The notes beneath the pieces are model-generated. The model was not told the DNA's origin. It did not search any database and was given only the letters and a program-made list of their open reading frames with translations. This document shows positions 1 to 6,373 of a stretch of DNA of 10,334 bases, one piece after another. Source of the DNA: Gammaproteobacteria bacterium (GTDB taxonomy: Bacteria > Pseudomonadota > Gammaproteobacteria > Chromatiales > Chromatiaceae); NCBI GenBank assembly GCA_006227775.1, contig SBFV01000250.1, positions 1 to 10,334 on the forward strand, given 5' to 3'. The translations under genes were made by a program, and so were the position numbers. The number at the start of each line of letters is the position of its first letter. Within the stretch, counting starts at the first letter, position 1.

Positions 1-1
1 C

Positions 2-349
2 TACAACGAATTCGTCAACACCATGACGCAGAAGCCGACCACGATTCAGCTGCTGCCGCTGGTGACCGACGAAGAACAGCACAGCAAGTTCCCGTGGGAT
101 TACATCTACGAGCCGACAGCCAAGGAACTGATCGATGTGCTGCTGGTGCGTTTCATCGAGTCCCAGGTGTATCAGGGTGTGGTGGAAAACAATGCCTGTG
201 AGCAGGCGGCGCGGATGGTTGCCATGAAGGCTGCTACCGATAACGCCGGCAAGCTGATCAACGATCTGCAGTTGATCTACAACAAGGCTCGTCAGGCGGC
301 GATCACCCAGGAAATCTCCGAAATCGTAGGCGGCGCGGCGGCGGTGTAA
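2..349 (+). CDS. atpG: F1Fo ATP synthase gamma subunit, C-terminal part (5' truncated by window)
   Basis: This is the end of the central rotor stalk subunit of F1, which turns inside the alpha3beta3 ring and couples proton flow through Fo to ATP synthesis. The frame is open from base 2, so the first in-frame ATG at 23 is internal and the true start lies outside the window. About 115 codons are visible, against a usual length near 287. The C-terminal block is nearly word for word the E. coli protein: SQVYQGVVEN, EQAARMVAMKAATDN, then a helix with YNKARQAAITQE and the final GAAAV. This C-terminal helix pairs with the N-terminal helix to form the rotor coiled coil. It is followed 84 bases later by atpD in the same operon. 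The identification is secure; only the missing N-terminus cannot be judged. Confidence 0.97.
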   Translation, partial: YNEFVNTMTQKPTTIQLLPLVTDEEQHSKFPWDYIYEPTAKELIDVLLVRFIESQVYQGVVENNACEQAARMVAMKAATDNAGKLINDLQLIYNKARQAAITQEISEIVGGAAAV

Positions 350-364
350 CGCCCTCACCGCCCC

Positions 365-381
365 GGACATCCAGGATGTCC
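365..381. repeat. short perfect dyad in the atpG-atpD gap
   Basis: GGACATCC and GGATGTCC form 8-base inverted arms around a single A in the 84-base intergenic space. In RNA this could fold into a small hairpin with a minimal loop. There is no T-tract after it, so it is not an intrinsic terminator, and the operon must read through to atpD. It may act as an mRNA processing or stability element, or be chance. Confidence 0.4.
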
Positions 382-433
382 AACCCAACAGATTTGCATT
401 CAACCGCCGACAGGCGAGAACGAGGAAACAGAT

Positions 434-1810
434 ATGAGTTCCGGTAACGTGGTGGAGATCATCGGCGCCGTGGTTGACGTGCAGTTTCCACGCGGCGAGA
501 TGCCCAAGGTCTATGATGCCCTGATGGTCGATGCCGTGGGCCTGACGCTCGAAGTCCAGCAGCAACTCGGCGACGGCGTGGTGCGGACCATCGCCATGGG
601 AACGACCGACGGACTTCAGCGCGGTGTTGCCGTCACCAACACCCACAACCCCATCCAGGTACCGGTGGGCAAGTCCACCCTGGGCCGGATCATGGACGTC
701 CTGGGGCGTCCCATCGACGAGAAGGGCCCGGTAGAGTCCGAGGCCAAATGGTCCATCCATCGCAAGGCCCCCTCTTTCGAGGACCAGGCAACGACCACCC
801 AGATCCTGGAGACCGGCATCAAGGTCATCGACCTCATCATGCCCATTGCCAAGGGCGGCAAGGTTGGCCTCTTCGGCGGCGCCGGGGTGGGTAAGACGGT
901 GACCCTGATGGAATTGATCCGGAACATCGCCGTTGAGCACTCCGGCTTCTCGGTCTTTGCCGGCGTTGGTGAACGTACCCGTGAGGGTAATGACTTCTAC
1001 CACGAAATGACCGACGGCGGCGTGCTCGACAAGGTCGCCTTGGTCTACGGCCAGATGAACGAACCGCCGGGAAACCGGCTACGCGTCGCCCTCACCGGCC
1101 TGACCATGGCGGAATATTTCCGCGACGAGGGCCGGGACGTCCTGCTGTTCGTCGACAATATCTATCGCTACACCCTGGCTGGTACCGAGGTCTCCGCCCT
1201 CCTTGGCCGCATGCCCTCCGCCGTCGGTTATCAGCCGACCCTAGCCTCGGAGATGGGCGCCCTGCAGGAGCGCATCACCTCCACCCGAACCGGTTCCATC
1301 ACCTCTTTCCAGGCGGTCTATGTCCCGGCGGACGACCTTACGGACCCCTCCCCGGCCACTACCTTCGCCCATCTGGACGCCACCCTGGTGTTGTCCCGTC
1401 AGATCGCCGAGCTGGGCATATACCCGGCCGTGGACCCCTTGGACTCCACCAGCCGGATTCTCGACCCCCACGTGGTTGGCGTCGAGCACTATACGGTGGC
1501 GCGTCAGGTCCAGGGTACACTTCAAAGATACAAGGAGTTGAAGGACATCATCGCCATCCTGGGTATGGATGAACTTTCCGAGGAGGACAAGCTGACGGTT
1601 GCCAGGGCGCGCAAGATTCAGCGCTTCCTGTCCCAGCCCTTCTTTGTCGCCGAGGTCTTTACCGGCTCGCCGGGCAAGTACGTCTCCCTCAAGGACACCA
1701 TCAGCGGATTCAAGGCCATCGTCAACGGGGAGTACGATCACTTGCCGGAACAGGCATTCTACATGGTGGGTGGCATCGAGGAGGCCGCCGCCAAAGGCGG
1801 TAACGCCTGA
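434..1810 (+). CDS. atpD: F1Fo ATP synthase beta subunit (catalytic)
   Basis: This 458-residue protein is the catalytic subunit of F1. It binds ADP and phosphate at the alpha/beta interface and makes ATP as gamma rotates. An N-terminal beta-barrel (about 1-80) precedes the nucleotide-binding domain. The P-loop GGAGVGKT is at 148-155 with Lys154. The catalytic glutamate and its neighbouring Arg lie in GERTREGND (E180, R181), the Walker B aspartate is in LLFVDN (D241), and Tyr330 in GIYPAVDP lines the adenine pocket. The C-terminal domain carries the DELSEED motif at 379-385, the contact with gamma and epsilon. Length and motif order match the E. coli protein closely. A purine-rich CGAGGA at 421-426 precedes the ATG, and the start aligns with the family N-terminus (VVEIIGAVVDVQFP). 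Confidence 0.99.
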   Translation: MSSGNVVEIIGAVVDVQFPRGEMPKVYDALMVDAVGLTLEVQQQLGDGVVRTIAMGTTDGLQRGVAVTNTHNPIQVPVGKSTLGRIMDVLGRPIDEKGPVESEAKWSIHRKAPSFEDQATTTQILETGIKVIDLIMPIAKGGKVGLFGGAGVGKTVTLMELIRNIAVEHSGFSVFAGVGERTREGNDFYHEMTDGGVLDKVALVYGQMNEPPGNRLRVALTGLTMAEYFRDEGRDVLLFVDNIYRYTLAGTEVSALLGRMPSAVGYQPTLASEMGALQERITSTRTGSITSFQAVYVPADDLTDPSPATTFAHLDATLVLSRQIAELGIYPAVDPLDSTSRILDPHVVGVEHYTVARQVQGTLQRYKELKDIIAILGMDELSEEDKLTVARARKIQRFLSQPFFVAEVFTGSPGKYVSLKDTISGFKAIVNGEYDHLPEQAFYMVGGIEEAAAKGGNA

Positions 1811-1828
1811 ATTGAGGGGTAATTTCCC

Positions 1829-2254
1829 ATGGCAATGACAATCCACGTCGACATCGTGAGCGCCGAGCGGGCCATCCATTCCGGCCTGGCAACCATGGTG
1901 TTCGCGCCCGGTGAGATGGGGGAGTTGGGTATCGCGCCCCGCCATACCGCCCTCATCACTCGGCTGAAGCCTGGCGAGGTGCGGGTGCAGAAACAGGACG
2001 GGGAAATGGAGCACTTCTACGTCTCCGGCGGAATGCTGGAGGTGCAGCCCCATGTCGTCACCGTCCTGGCGGACACGGCCGTCCGCGCCCATGACCTAGA
2101 CGAAGCCGCGGCCACGGAGGCTAAGCGCCGCGCGCAAGACGCCCTGGAGGGCAAGGTCGCGGAGTTCCAATATGCCAAGGCCCAGTCCGAGTTGGCTCAG
2201 GCAGTGGCACAACTACGAGCCATCGAACGTCTGCGCAAGACCAAGGTAAGCTGA
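1829..2254 (+). CDS. atpC: F1Fo ATP synthase epsilon subunit
   Basis: This 141-residue protein is the small F1 rotor subunit. It binds gamma and the c-ring and can inhibit ATP hydrolysis through its C-terminal helices. The N-terminal beta-sandwich (about 1-88) contains the family signatures GELGIAPRHTALIT and FYVSGGMLEVQPHVVTVLAD. The C-terminal helical hairpin (about 90-138) is rich in Ala, Glu, Lys and Arg, as usual. The start codon is placed by a clear Shine-Dalgarno, GAGGGG at 1814-1819, nine bases ahead. The gene follows atpD after 18 bases and is the last gene of the atp operon, with a strong terminator about 50 bases after its stop. Length is normal and nothing looks broken. Confidence 0.98.
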   Translation: MAMTIHVDIVSAERAIHSGLATMVFAPGEMGELGIAPRHTALITRLKPGEVRVQKQDGEMEHFYVSGGMLEVQPHVVTVLADTAVRAHDLDEAAATEAKRRAQDALEGKVAEFQYAKAQSELAQAVAQLRAIERLRKTKVS

Positions 2255-2275
2255 GGTCCAACGGCCTTTAGGCGG

Positions 2276-2291
2276 GAGACCCTGAGACCCT
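2276..2291. repeat. tandem 8-base duplication
   Basis: GAGACCCT occurs twice back to back between the atpC stop and the terminator hairpin. It looks like a small replication-slippage duplication in an untranslated region. No function is apparent. Confidence 0.5.
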
Positions 2292-2307
2292 TTACGCTGG
2301 AGACTAA

Positions 2308-2341
2308 GTGCAGCCCCCGCCATGCGGGGGTTGTGCGTTTT
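2308..2341 (+). terminator. rho-independent terminator closing the atp operon
   Basis: A core stem CCCCCGC / GCGGGGG (2314-2320 with 2324-2330) with loop CAT extends outward through G-U and Watson-Crick pairs to 2308 and 2336, giving about 13 pairs. A short T-run (GTTTT, 2337-2341) follows directly. The position, 54 bases after the atpC stop, is right for the end of the atp transcript. The T-tract is short but the stem is very stable. Confidence 0.85.
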
Positions 2342-2349
2342 AGGTATCC

Positions 2350-2375
2350 TTGCAACCGCAATCTTGCGGCAGCAA
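2350..2375. promoter_or_regulatory. symmetric two-tier dyad in the leader of the FKBP gene
   Basis: The inner arms CCGCAA (2356-2361) and TTGCGG (2364-2369) are perfectly complementary. The outer arms TTGC (2350-2353) and GCAA (2372-2375) are also complementary and equally spaced by two bases on each side. The whole element sits between the atp terminator and the FKBP ribosome binding site. It could be a protein-binding operator or a 5'-UTR hairpin. There is no direct evidence for either. Confidence 0.4.
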
Positions 2376-2393
2376 TGGCCAACCCCAAGACAT

Positions 2394-2406
2394 AGGAATC
2401 CAGCCC
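2394..2406 (+). promoter_or_regulatory. ribosome binding site that fixes the FKBP start
   Basis: AGGA at 2394-2397 lies nine bases before the ATG at 2407. An in-frame TTG at 2350 would add 19 residues of non-family sequence and overlaps the dyad, so the ATG is preferred. Confidence 0.7.
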
Positions 2407-2898
2407 ATGACCTTCGAACGTATCCAGGATGGCAAATATGTCAGCCTCACTTATCGCATCGAGGATGACAACGGCAGCGTGCTAGAACACAGTGACCTGC
2501 CGGTCGGGTTTGTCCTCGGTGGCAGCCAGGAACTCATTGGTGGCATGGACAAGGCTATTCGCGGCAAGCAGGCCGGGGACGAAGTTCATTTCCTCCTCTC
2601 CCCCGAGCAGGGCTTCGGCGCCCATGATCCAGCCCTGACCTTTACCGACGAGATCGCCAATGTACCTCCGCAGTTCCGCCATGTCGGCGCGGAAGTGCAA
2701 ATGCGGAACGATGCTGGAGAGATCAAGACCTTTTTCGTCTCCAAAATCGAAAACGGACGCCTCACCGTCGATGGTAACCATCCCATGGCCGGCAAGCGCC
2801 TTAGGGTACAGGTACGGATCCACGAGGTCCGGGAGGCCAGCCGGGAGGACCTGGCCCAGGATAGCCCAGCCTGCGCCATTCCACCCGGCCTGCACTGA
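2407..2898 (+). CDS. FKBP-type peptidyl-prolyl cis-trans isomerase, SlyD-like
   Basis: This 163-residue protein is probably a cytoplasmic prolyl isomerase and folding helper. The layout is that of the SlyD/SlpA group: an FKBP half domain (about 1-70, with FVLGGSQELIGGMDKAI and a GDEV strand), an inserted chaperone flap domain (about 71-119, starting at EQGFGAHDP), and the closing FKBP strand with VDGNHPMAGKRL (121-132). There is no signal peptide. Unlike E. coli SlyD, the C-terminus has no histidine- and cysteine-rich nickel-binding tail; it ends shortly after VREASREDLA with one Cys. It therefore sits nearer to tail-less SlyD-like or SlpA proteins, and I give no firm gene symbol. The gene stands alone between the atp terminator and glmU. 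Confidence 0.9.
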   Translation: MTFERIQDGKYVSLTYRIEDDNGSVLEHSDLPVGFVLGGSQELIGGMDKAIRGKQAGDEVHFLLSPEQGFGAHDPALTFTDEIANVPPQFRHVGAEVQMRNDAGEIKTFFVSKIENGRLTVDGNHPMAGKRLRVQVRIHEVREASREDLAQDSPACAIPPGLH

Positions 2899-2914
2899 AC
2901 CCCAGAAGGGCGCC

Positions 2915-2966
2915 CACGACTGAAAGGAAAAACCCCATTTGGCCCTTGGCCAAAGTTCCCGTCGTG
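2915..2966. repeat. nested inverted repeats ahead of glmU
   Basis: The inner stem TTTGGCC (2938-2944) and GGCCAAA (2948-2954) has a three-base loop and is perfect. Outside it, GGAA (2926-2929) can pair with TTCC (2956-2959), and CACGAC (2915-2920) with GTCGTG (2961-2966). There is no T-tract on the + side, so it is not a classical terminator of the FKBP gene. It could be a factor-dependent termination or stability element, or a leader structure of glmU mRNA. Confidence 0.45.
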
Positions 2967-2991
2967 AACCTACCCCTCCCCGATGTGTAAT
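2964..2991 (+). promoter_or_regulatory. possible weak sigma70-type promoter for glmU
   Basis: TGTAAT at 2986-2991 matches five of six bases of the -10 consensus and lies 24 bases before the glmU ATG. The best -35 candidate at 16-base spacing, GTGAAC (2964-2969), matches only three of six. An independent promoter is plausible because glmU begins 117 bases after the previous gene, but the call is weak. Confidence 0.25.
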
Positions 2992-3015
2992 CCCAGCCGG
3001 TCGGGAGACCCATAA

Positions 3016-4386
3016 ATGAAACTCGGCGTCGCCATCCTGGCCGCGGGCCAGGGCACCCGCATGAAATCAGACCTACCCAAGGTCCTGCACACCCTGGCCG
3101 GCAGGCCCTTGATCCGGCATGTTATCGACACCGCGTTGGAACTCGGCGCCTACCGGATCTGCGTCGTCCATGGTCATGGCGCCGACCAGGTTCGGCAAGC
3201 CCTTGGCGACCTGGGCTGCGATTGGTCTCTCCAGGCGGAACGTAAGGGAACCGGGCACGCCCTGCTCCAGGCCCTGCCCTACCTAGAGGAGGCCGACCGC
3301 ATCCTGGTCCTCTATGGCGATATTCCCCTGATTCGAGCCGCCACCCTCAGGAACCTTGTCCATACCGCAGAGGATGCCACCCTCGGTGTGCTGACGGCCC
3401 TGCTGGCCGATCCTAGCGGATACGGCCGCATCGTGCGCGATCACGACGGCCAGATCCGGCGCATCGTGGAGGAGAAAGACGCCACGGAGGCGGAACTGGC
3501 CATCGATGAGATCAATACGGGCTTCCTGATCGTTGACCGCGCCCGGCTCCAAGGCTGGCTGGGTCAACTCGGCAACGACAACGCCCAGGGGGAGTATTAC
3601 CTGACGGACATCATCGGCATGGCGGCGGCGGAGGGCTTGACCATCGCCACCGACCAGCCGGAGAACGAAGACGAGATCCTCGGCGTCAATGATCGCATAC
3701 AACTCGCTGACCTGGAGCGACGCCTCCAGGGGCGCATGGCCCGGGACTTGATGCGATCCGGCGTGAGTCTGCGTGACCCCTCTCGCTTCGACCTCCGGGG
3801 TTCGCTGAAGACCGGGCGAGACGTGACCATCGACATCAACTGCCTGTTCGAAGGTACGGTGGAACTCGGCGACGGCGTCTCCATCGGCCCCAATTGCTAT
3901 CTGCGGGACTGCATCATTGGCCCCCATACCGAGATACTCGCCAACTCGTTTCTCGAAGAGGCGCGGGTGGGGCACTATGCTCGGATTGGACCCTTCTCCC
4001 GGCTAAGGCCACAGGCGCAACTGGCGGATGAGGTGCACGTGGGCAATTTCGTCGAGATCAAAAAGGCCCAGATCGGCACCGGTACCAAGGTCAGCCACCT
4101 CAGTTACATCGGCGATGCCCGCGTAGGAGCCGGGGTGAACGTGGGCGCCGGCACCATTACCTGCAATTATGACGGTGTCAACAAGCACCTAACCGAAATC
4201 GGCGACGGGGCCTTCATCGGCTCCAATTCCGCCCTGGTGGCCCCGGTCCGGGTGGGTGAAGGAGCCACCATCGGCGCGGGGTCGGTCATAGGTCGCGACA
4301 CCCCCCCCAATAAACTGACCCTGACCCGGGCGCCCCAACGCACCATTGACCAGTGGCAGCGACCGGTAAAGAAAAGCCAGTCATAA
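3016..4386 (+). CDS. glmU: bifunctional UDP-N-acetylglucosamine pyrophosphorylase / glucosamine-1-phosphate N-acetyltransferase
   Basis: This cytoplasmic enzyme acetylates glucosamine-1-phosphate with acetyl-CoA, then couples the product to UTP to give UDP-GlcNAc for peptidoglycan and lipid A. It has 456 residues, as in E. coli. The N-terminal uridyltransferase domain (about 1-228) opens with LAAGQGTRM and SDLPK (Lys22), has the metal-binding aspartate in YGDIPL (D102), and ends with GVNDR (N225). A linker leads to the left-handed beta-helix of hexapeptide repeats (about 250-435). The predicted acetyltransfer base is His361 in VSHLSYIGD, followed by GAGTITCNYDG. The C-terminus RPVKK is typical. 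GGGAG at 3003-3007 sits eight bases before the ATG. A run of eight C at 4301-4308 encodes Thr-Pro-Pro in frame. Confidence 0.98.
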   Translation: MKLGVAILAAGQGTRMKSDLPKVLHTLAGRPLIRHVIDTALELGAYRICVVHGHGADQVRQALGDLGCDWSLQAERKGTGHALLQALPYLEEADRILVLYGDIPLIRAATLRNLVHTAEDATLGVLTALLADPSGYGRIVRDHDGQIRRIVEEKDATEAELAIDEINTGFLIVDRARLQGWLGQLGNDNAQGEYYLTDIIGMAAAEGLTIATDQPENEDEILGVNDRIQLADLERRLQGRMARDLMRSGVSLRDPSRFDLRGSLKTGRDVTIDINCLFEGTVELGDGVSIGPNCYLRDCIIGPHTEILANSFLEEARVGHYARIGPFSRLRPQAQLADEVHVGNFVEIKKAQIGTGTKVSHLSYIGDARVGAGVNVGAGTITCNYDGVNKHLTEIGDGAFIGSNSALVAPVRVGEGATIGAGSVIGRDTPPNKLTLTRAPQRTIDQWQRPVKKSQS

Positions 4387-4403
4387 ATTGAAGAGCTACT
4401 CAT

Positions 4404-4417
4404 AAAGGAATACAGCT
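4404..4417 (+). promoter_or_regulatory. ribosome binding site of glmS in the glmU-glmS gap
   Basis: AAAGGA (4404-4409) lies eight bases before the glmS ATG inside a 31-base gap. The close spacing indicates one glmU-glmS transcript. I see no convincing inhibitory stem over this site, only the self-complementary AGCT words at 4394 and 4414. Confidence 0.7.
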
Positions 4418-6250
4418 ATGTGCGGCATCGTGGGTGGTATTGCGCAACGAGATGTCTCCGCCATCCTCCTCGAAGGGCTGCGACGACTGGAATATCGTGG
4501 CTACGATTCCGCCGGGATGGCGGTTCTCACCAGTTCGGGTCATCTGGGCCGCATCCGTACCCTGGGAAAGGTGCAGCGCCTTGCCGAGGAATTGGCACAG
4601 CATCCGCTGCCAGGGAACCTGGGTATCGCCCATACCCGCTGGGCCACCCACGGTGAGCCAGCGGAGCGCAACGCTCACCCCCATATCTGCCGGGACCGCT
4701 GTGCCCTGGTGCATAACGGCATCATCGAGAATCATGAGATCCTGCGTCGCGACCAAGAGGCTCAGGGTCACCGTTTCTCATCGGAAACCGATACCGAAGT
4801 TATCGTCCACGCCGTCCATGACCGACTCGAAGCGGGCATACCTCTGCTAGATGCGGTGCGGGCGACAGTCGCGACCCTGGAGGGAGCTTATGCCTTGGGG
4901 GTAATCGATACCCAACAGCCGGACCAACTCGTTGCCGCCCGGCAAGGCAGCCCCCTGGTGATTGGCCTGGGATTCGGCGAGAACTTCATCGCGTCGGATG
5001 TCTTTGCCCTCTTACCCGTGACGCAGCGCTTCATCTTCCTCGATGAAGGTGACATTGCCGTCATCCGTCGCAACCGGGTCGACATCTTCGATCAAGACGG
5101 CAAGCCGGTATTGCGCCCAGTGCGGGAGTCCACCCTGACCGCCGATGCCGTGGAACGGGGCGAATACCGGCACTACATGCAGAAGGAGATCTTCGAGCAG
5201 CCCCGTGCCCTGGCCGATACCCTCGAGGGCCGCATATCCAGGGAGCATGTGTTACCCGAGGCCTTCGGTCAAACCGCGACGGCCGTTCTCCAGGGCATCC
5301 GCGCCATTCAGATCGTTGCCTGCGGTACCAGTTATCACGCTGGCCTGGTGGCGCGCCATTGGATCGAATCCCTCACTCCCCTTCCCTGCCAGGTGGAGGT
5401 AGCGAGCGAATACCGCTACCGCCGCCATGTGGTGCACGAAGGGTCACTCTTCGTCGCCATCTCCCAATCCGGGGAGACCGCCGACACCCTGGCCGCCTTG
5501 CGCCTGGCGAAGCGCCTCGGCTACCTGGCCACCCTGAGCATCTGCAATGTGCCGGAAAGCTCCCTGGTACGGGAGTCGGACCTGGTCCTGCTTACCCACG
5601 CCGGCCCTGAGATCGGCGTTGCCTCCACGAAGGCATTCACTACCCAGCTCGCGGCATTGCTGCTGCTGACGGCGTCCATCGGCCGATACGCCGGTCTCAT
5701 GGAACAGTCGGAGGCAGAACTGACCGCGGCCCTCCGCGCTCTGCCCGGGCGGGCCCGGGATTTTCTCGCCCTGGATAGCCAGGTCGCCCGCATCGCGGAG
5801 GCATTCGCCGACAAACGACATGCCCTCTTCCTGGGACGCGGGGATCAGTTCCCCATCGCCTTGGAGGGCGCCCTCAAACTCAAGGAGATTTCCTACATCC
5901 ACGCTGAGGCTTATCCCGCCGGTGAACTCAAACATGGGCCCCTGGCATTGATCGACGAGACCATGCCCGTCATCGCGGTCGCTCCCAACAACAGCCTGCT
6001 GGAAAAGCTACGTTCCAACCTGGAAGAGGTACGCGCGCGCGGGGGCCAGTTGTTCGTCTTCGCCGACAAGGGCCTGGGCATGTCCTCCCAGGCCGGCGTC
6101 ACCATCATCCCGGTGCCCCATGTAGAGGGACTGATCGCCCCCATCCTCTACACCATCCCATTGCAACTTCTCGCCTACCATGTCGCCGTCCTCAAGGGGA
6201 CGGACGTGGATCAGCCGCGCAACCTGGCCAAGTCAGTCACGGTGGAATAG
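4418..6250 (+). CDS. glmS: glutamine--fructose-6-phosphate aminotransferase (isomerizing)
   Basis: GlmS makes glucosamine-6-phosphate from fructose-6-phosphate and glutamine, the committed step of amino sugar synthesis in the cytoplasm. The 610 residues match the usual length. The protein begins MCGIVGG; after Met removal Cys2 is the N-terminal nucleophile, which fixes the start. The glutaminase domain (about 2-240) has HTRWATHG (R74, W75), HNG (99-101) and Asp125 in SETDTE. The first SIS domain (about 290-425) has ACGTSYHAG and ISQSGETADT. The second (about 460-600) has LGRG, KLKE (K487, E490) and KHGP (H506). The C-terminal tail PRNLAKSVTVE carries Lys605, the sugar Schiff-base lysine. It supplies the pathway in which upstream GlmU performs the last two reactions; GlmM is not in the window. 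Confidence 0.99.
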   Translation: MCGIVGGIAQRDVSAILLEGLRRLEYRGYDSAGMAVLTSSGHLGRIRTLGKVQRLAEELAQHPLPGNLGIAHTRWATHGEPAERNAHPHICRDRCALVHNGIIENHEILRRDQEAQGHRFSSETDTEVIVHAVHDRLEAGIPLLDAVRATVATLEGAYALGVIDTQQPDQLVAARQGSPLVIGLGFGENFIASDVFALLPVTQRFIFLDEGDIAVIRRNRVDIFDQDGKPVLRPVRESTLTADAVERGEYRHYMQKEIFEQPRALADTLEGRISREHVLPEAFGQTATAVLQGIRAIQIVACGTSYHAGLVARHWIESLTPLPCQVEVASEYRYRRHVVHEGSLFVAISQSGETADTLAALRLAKRLGYLATLSICNVPESSLVRESDLVLLTHAGPEIGVASTKAFTTQLAALLLLTASIGRYAGLMEQSEAELTAALRALPGRARDFLALDSQVARIAEAFADKRHALFLGRGDQFPIALEGALKLKEISYIHAEAYPAGELKHGPLALIDETMPVIAVAPNNSLLEKLRSNLEEVRARGGQLFVFADKGLGMSSQAGVTIIPVPHVEGLIAPILYTIPLQLLAYHVAVLKGTDVDQPRNLAKSVTVE

Positions 6251-6352
6251 GGAGGCGGACGGATGCTGATACAGCAGGCCATTGCGGCCCGGCAGCCAGC
6301 CAAGCGACCTTCCCCACCGCACCCGCCCGGGGCGACTTACAGGGCGCCGTAG
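6251..6352 (+). other. possible short leader ORF (29 codons, 6263-6352) with strong Shine-Dalgarno
   Basis: GGAGG at 6251-6255, directly after the glmS stop, lies seven bases ahead of an ATG at 6263. That ATG opens 29 codons (MLIQQAIAAR at the start, rich in Pro, Ala and Arg) and ends in TAG at 6350-6352. It is in the same frame as the histidine kinase, whose ATG follows 21 bases after the stop and has no clear ribosome binding site of its own. It could be a translated leader that feeds ribosomes to the kinase start, or chance. The peptide resembles nothing I know. Confidence 0.3.
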
Positions 6353-6367
6353 CACGGTCGAAGCTAC
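6349..6367. repeat. small dyad just before the kinase start
   Basis: GTAGC (6349-6353) and GCTAC (6363-6367) are complementary around nine bases, ending seven bases before the kinase ATG. In RNA the weak stem would cover the stop codon of the short leader ORF. This is marginal. Confidence 0.25.
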
Positions 6368-6373
6368 CAGCTC

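Noticed and set aside
1241..2092. Long - strand open frame (283 codons) across atpD and atpC
   Set aside because: It is antisense to two secure genes, with composition typical of a shadow frame.
2350..2406. Upstream TTG start for the FKBP gene
   Set aside because: It would add 19 residues unlike the family and lies within a palindrome; the ATG at 2407 has AGGA nine bases ahead and begins at the usual FKBP N-terminus.
2931..2954. - strand terminator formed by the TTTGGCC hairpin and a following T-run
   Set aside because: On the - strand the stem is followed by TGGGGTTTTT, but no - strand gene lies nearby to be terminated.
4387..4417. glmS ribozyme or GlmZ-type inhibitory leader
   Set aside because: The gap is only 31 bases, too short for the Gram-positive ribozyme, and holds no convincing stem over the ribosome binding site.
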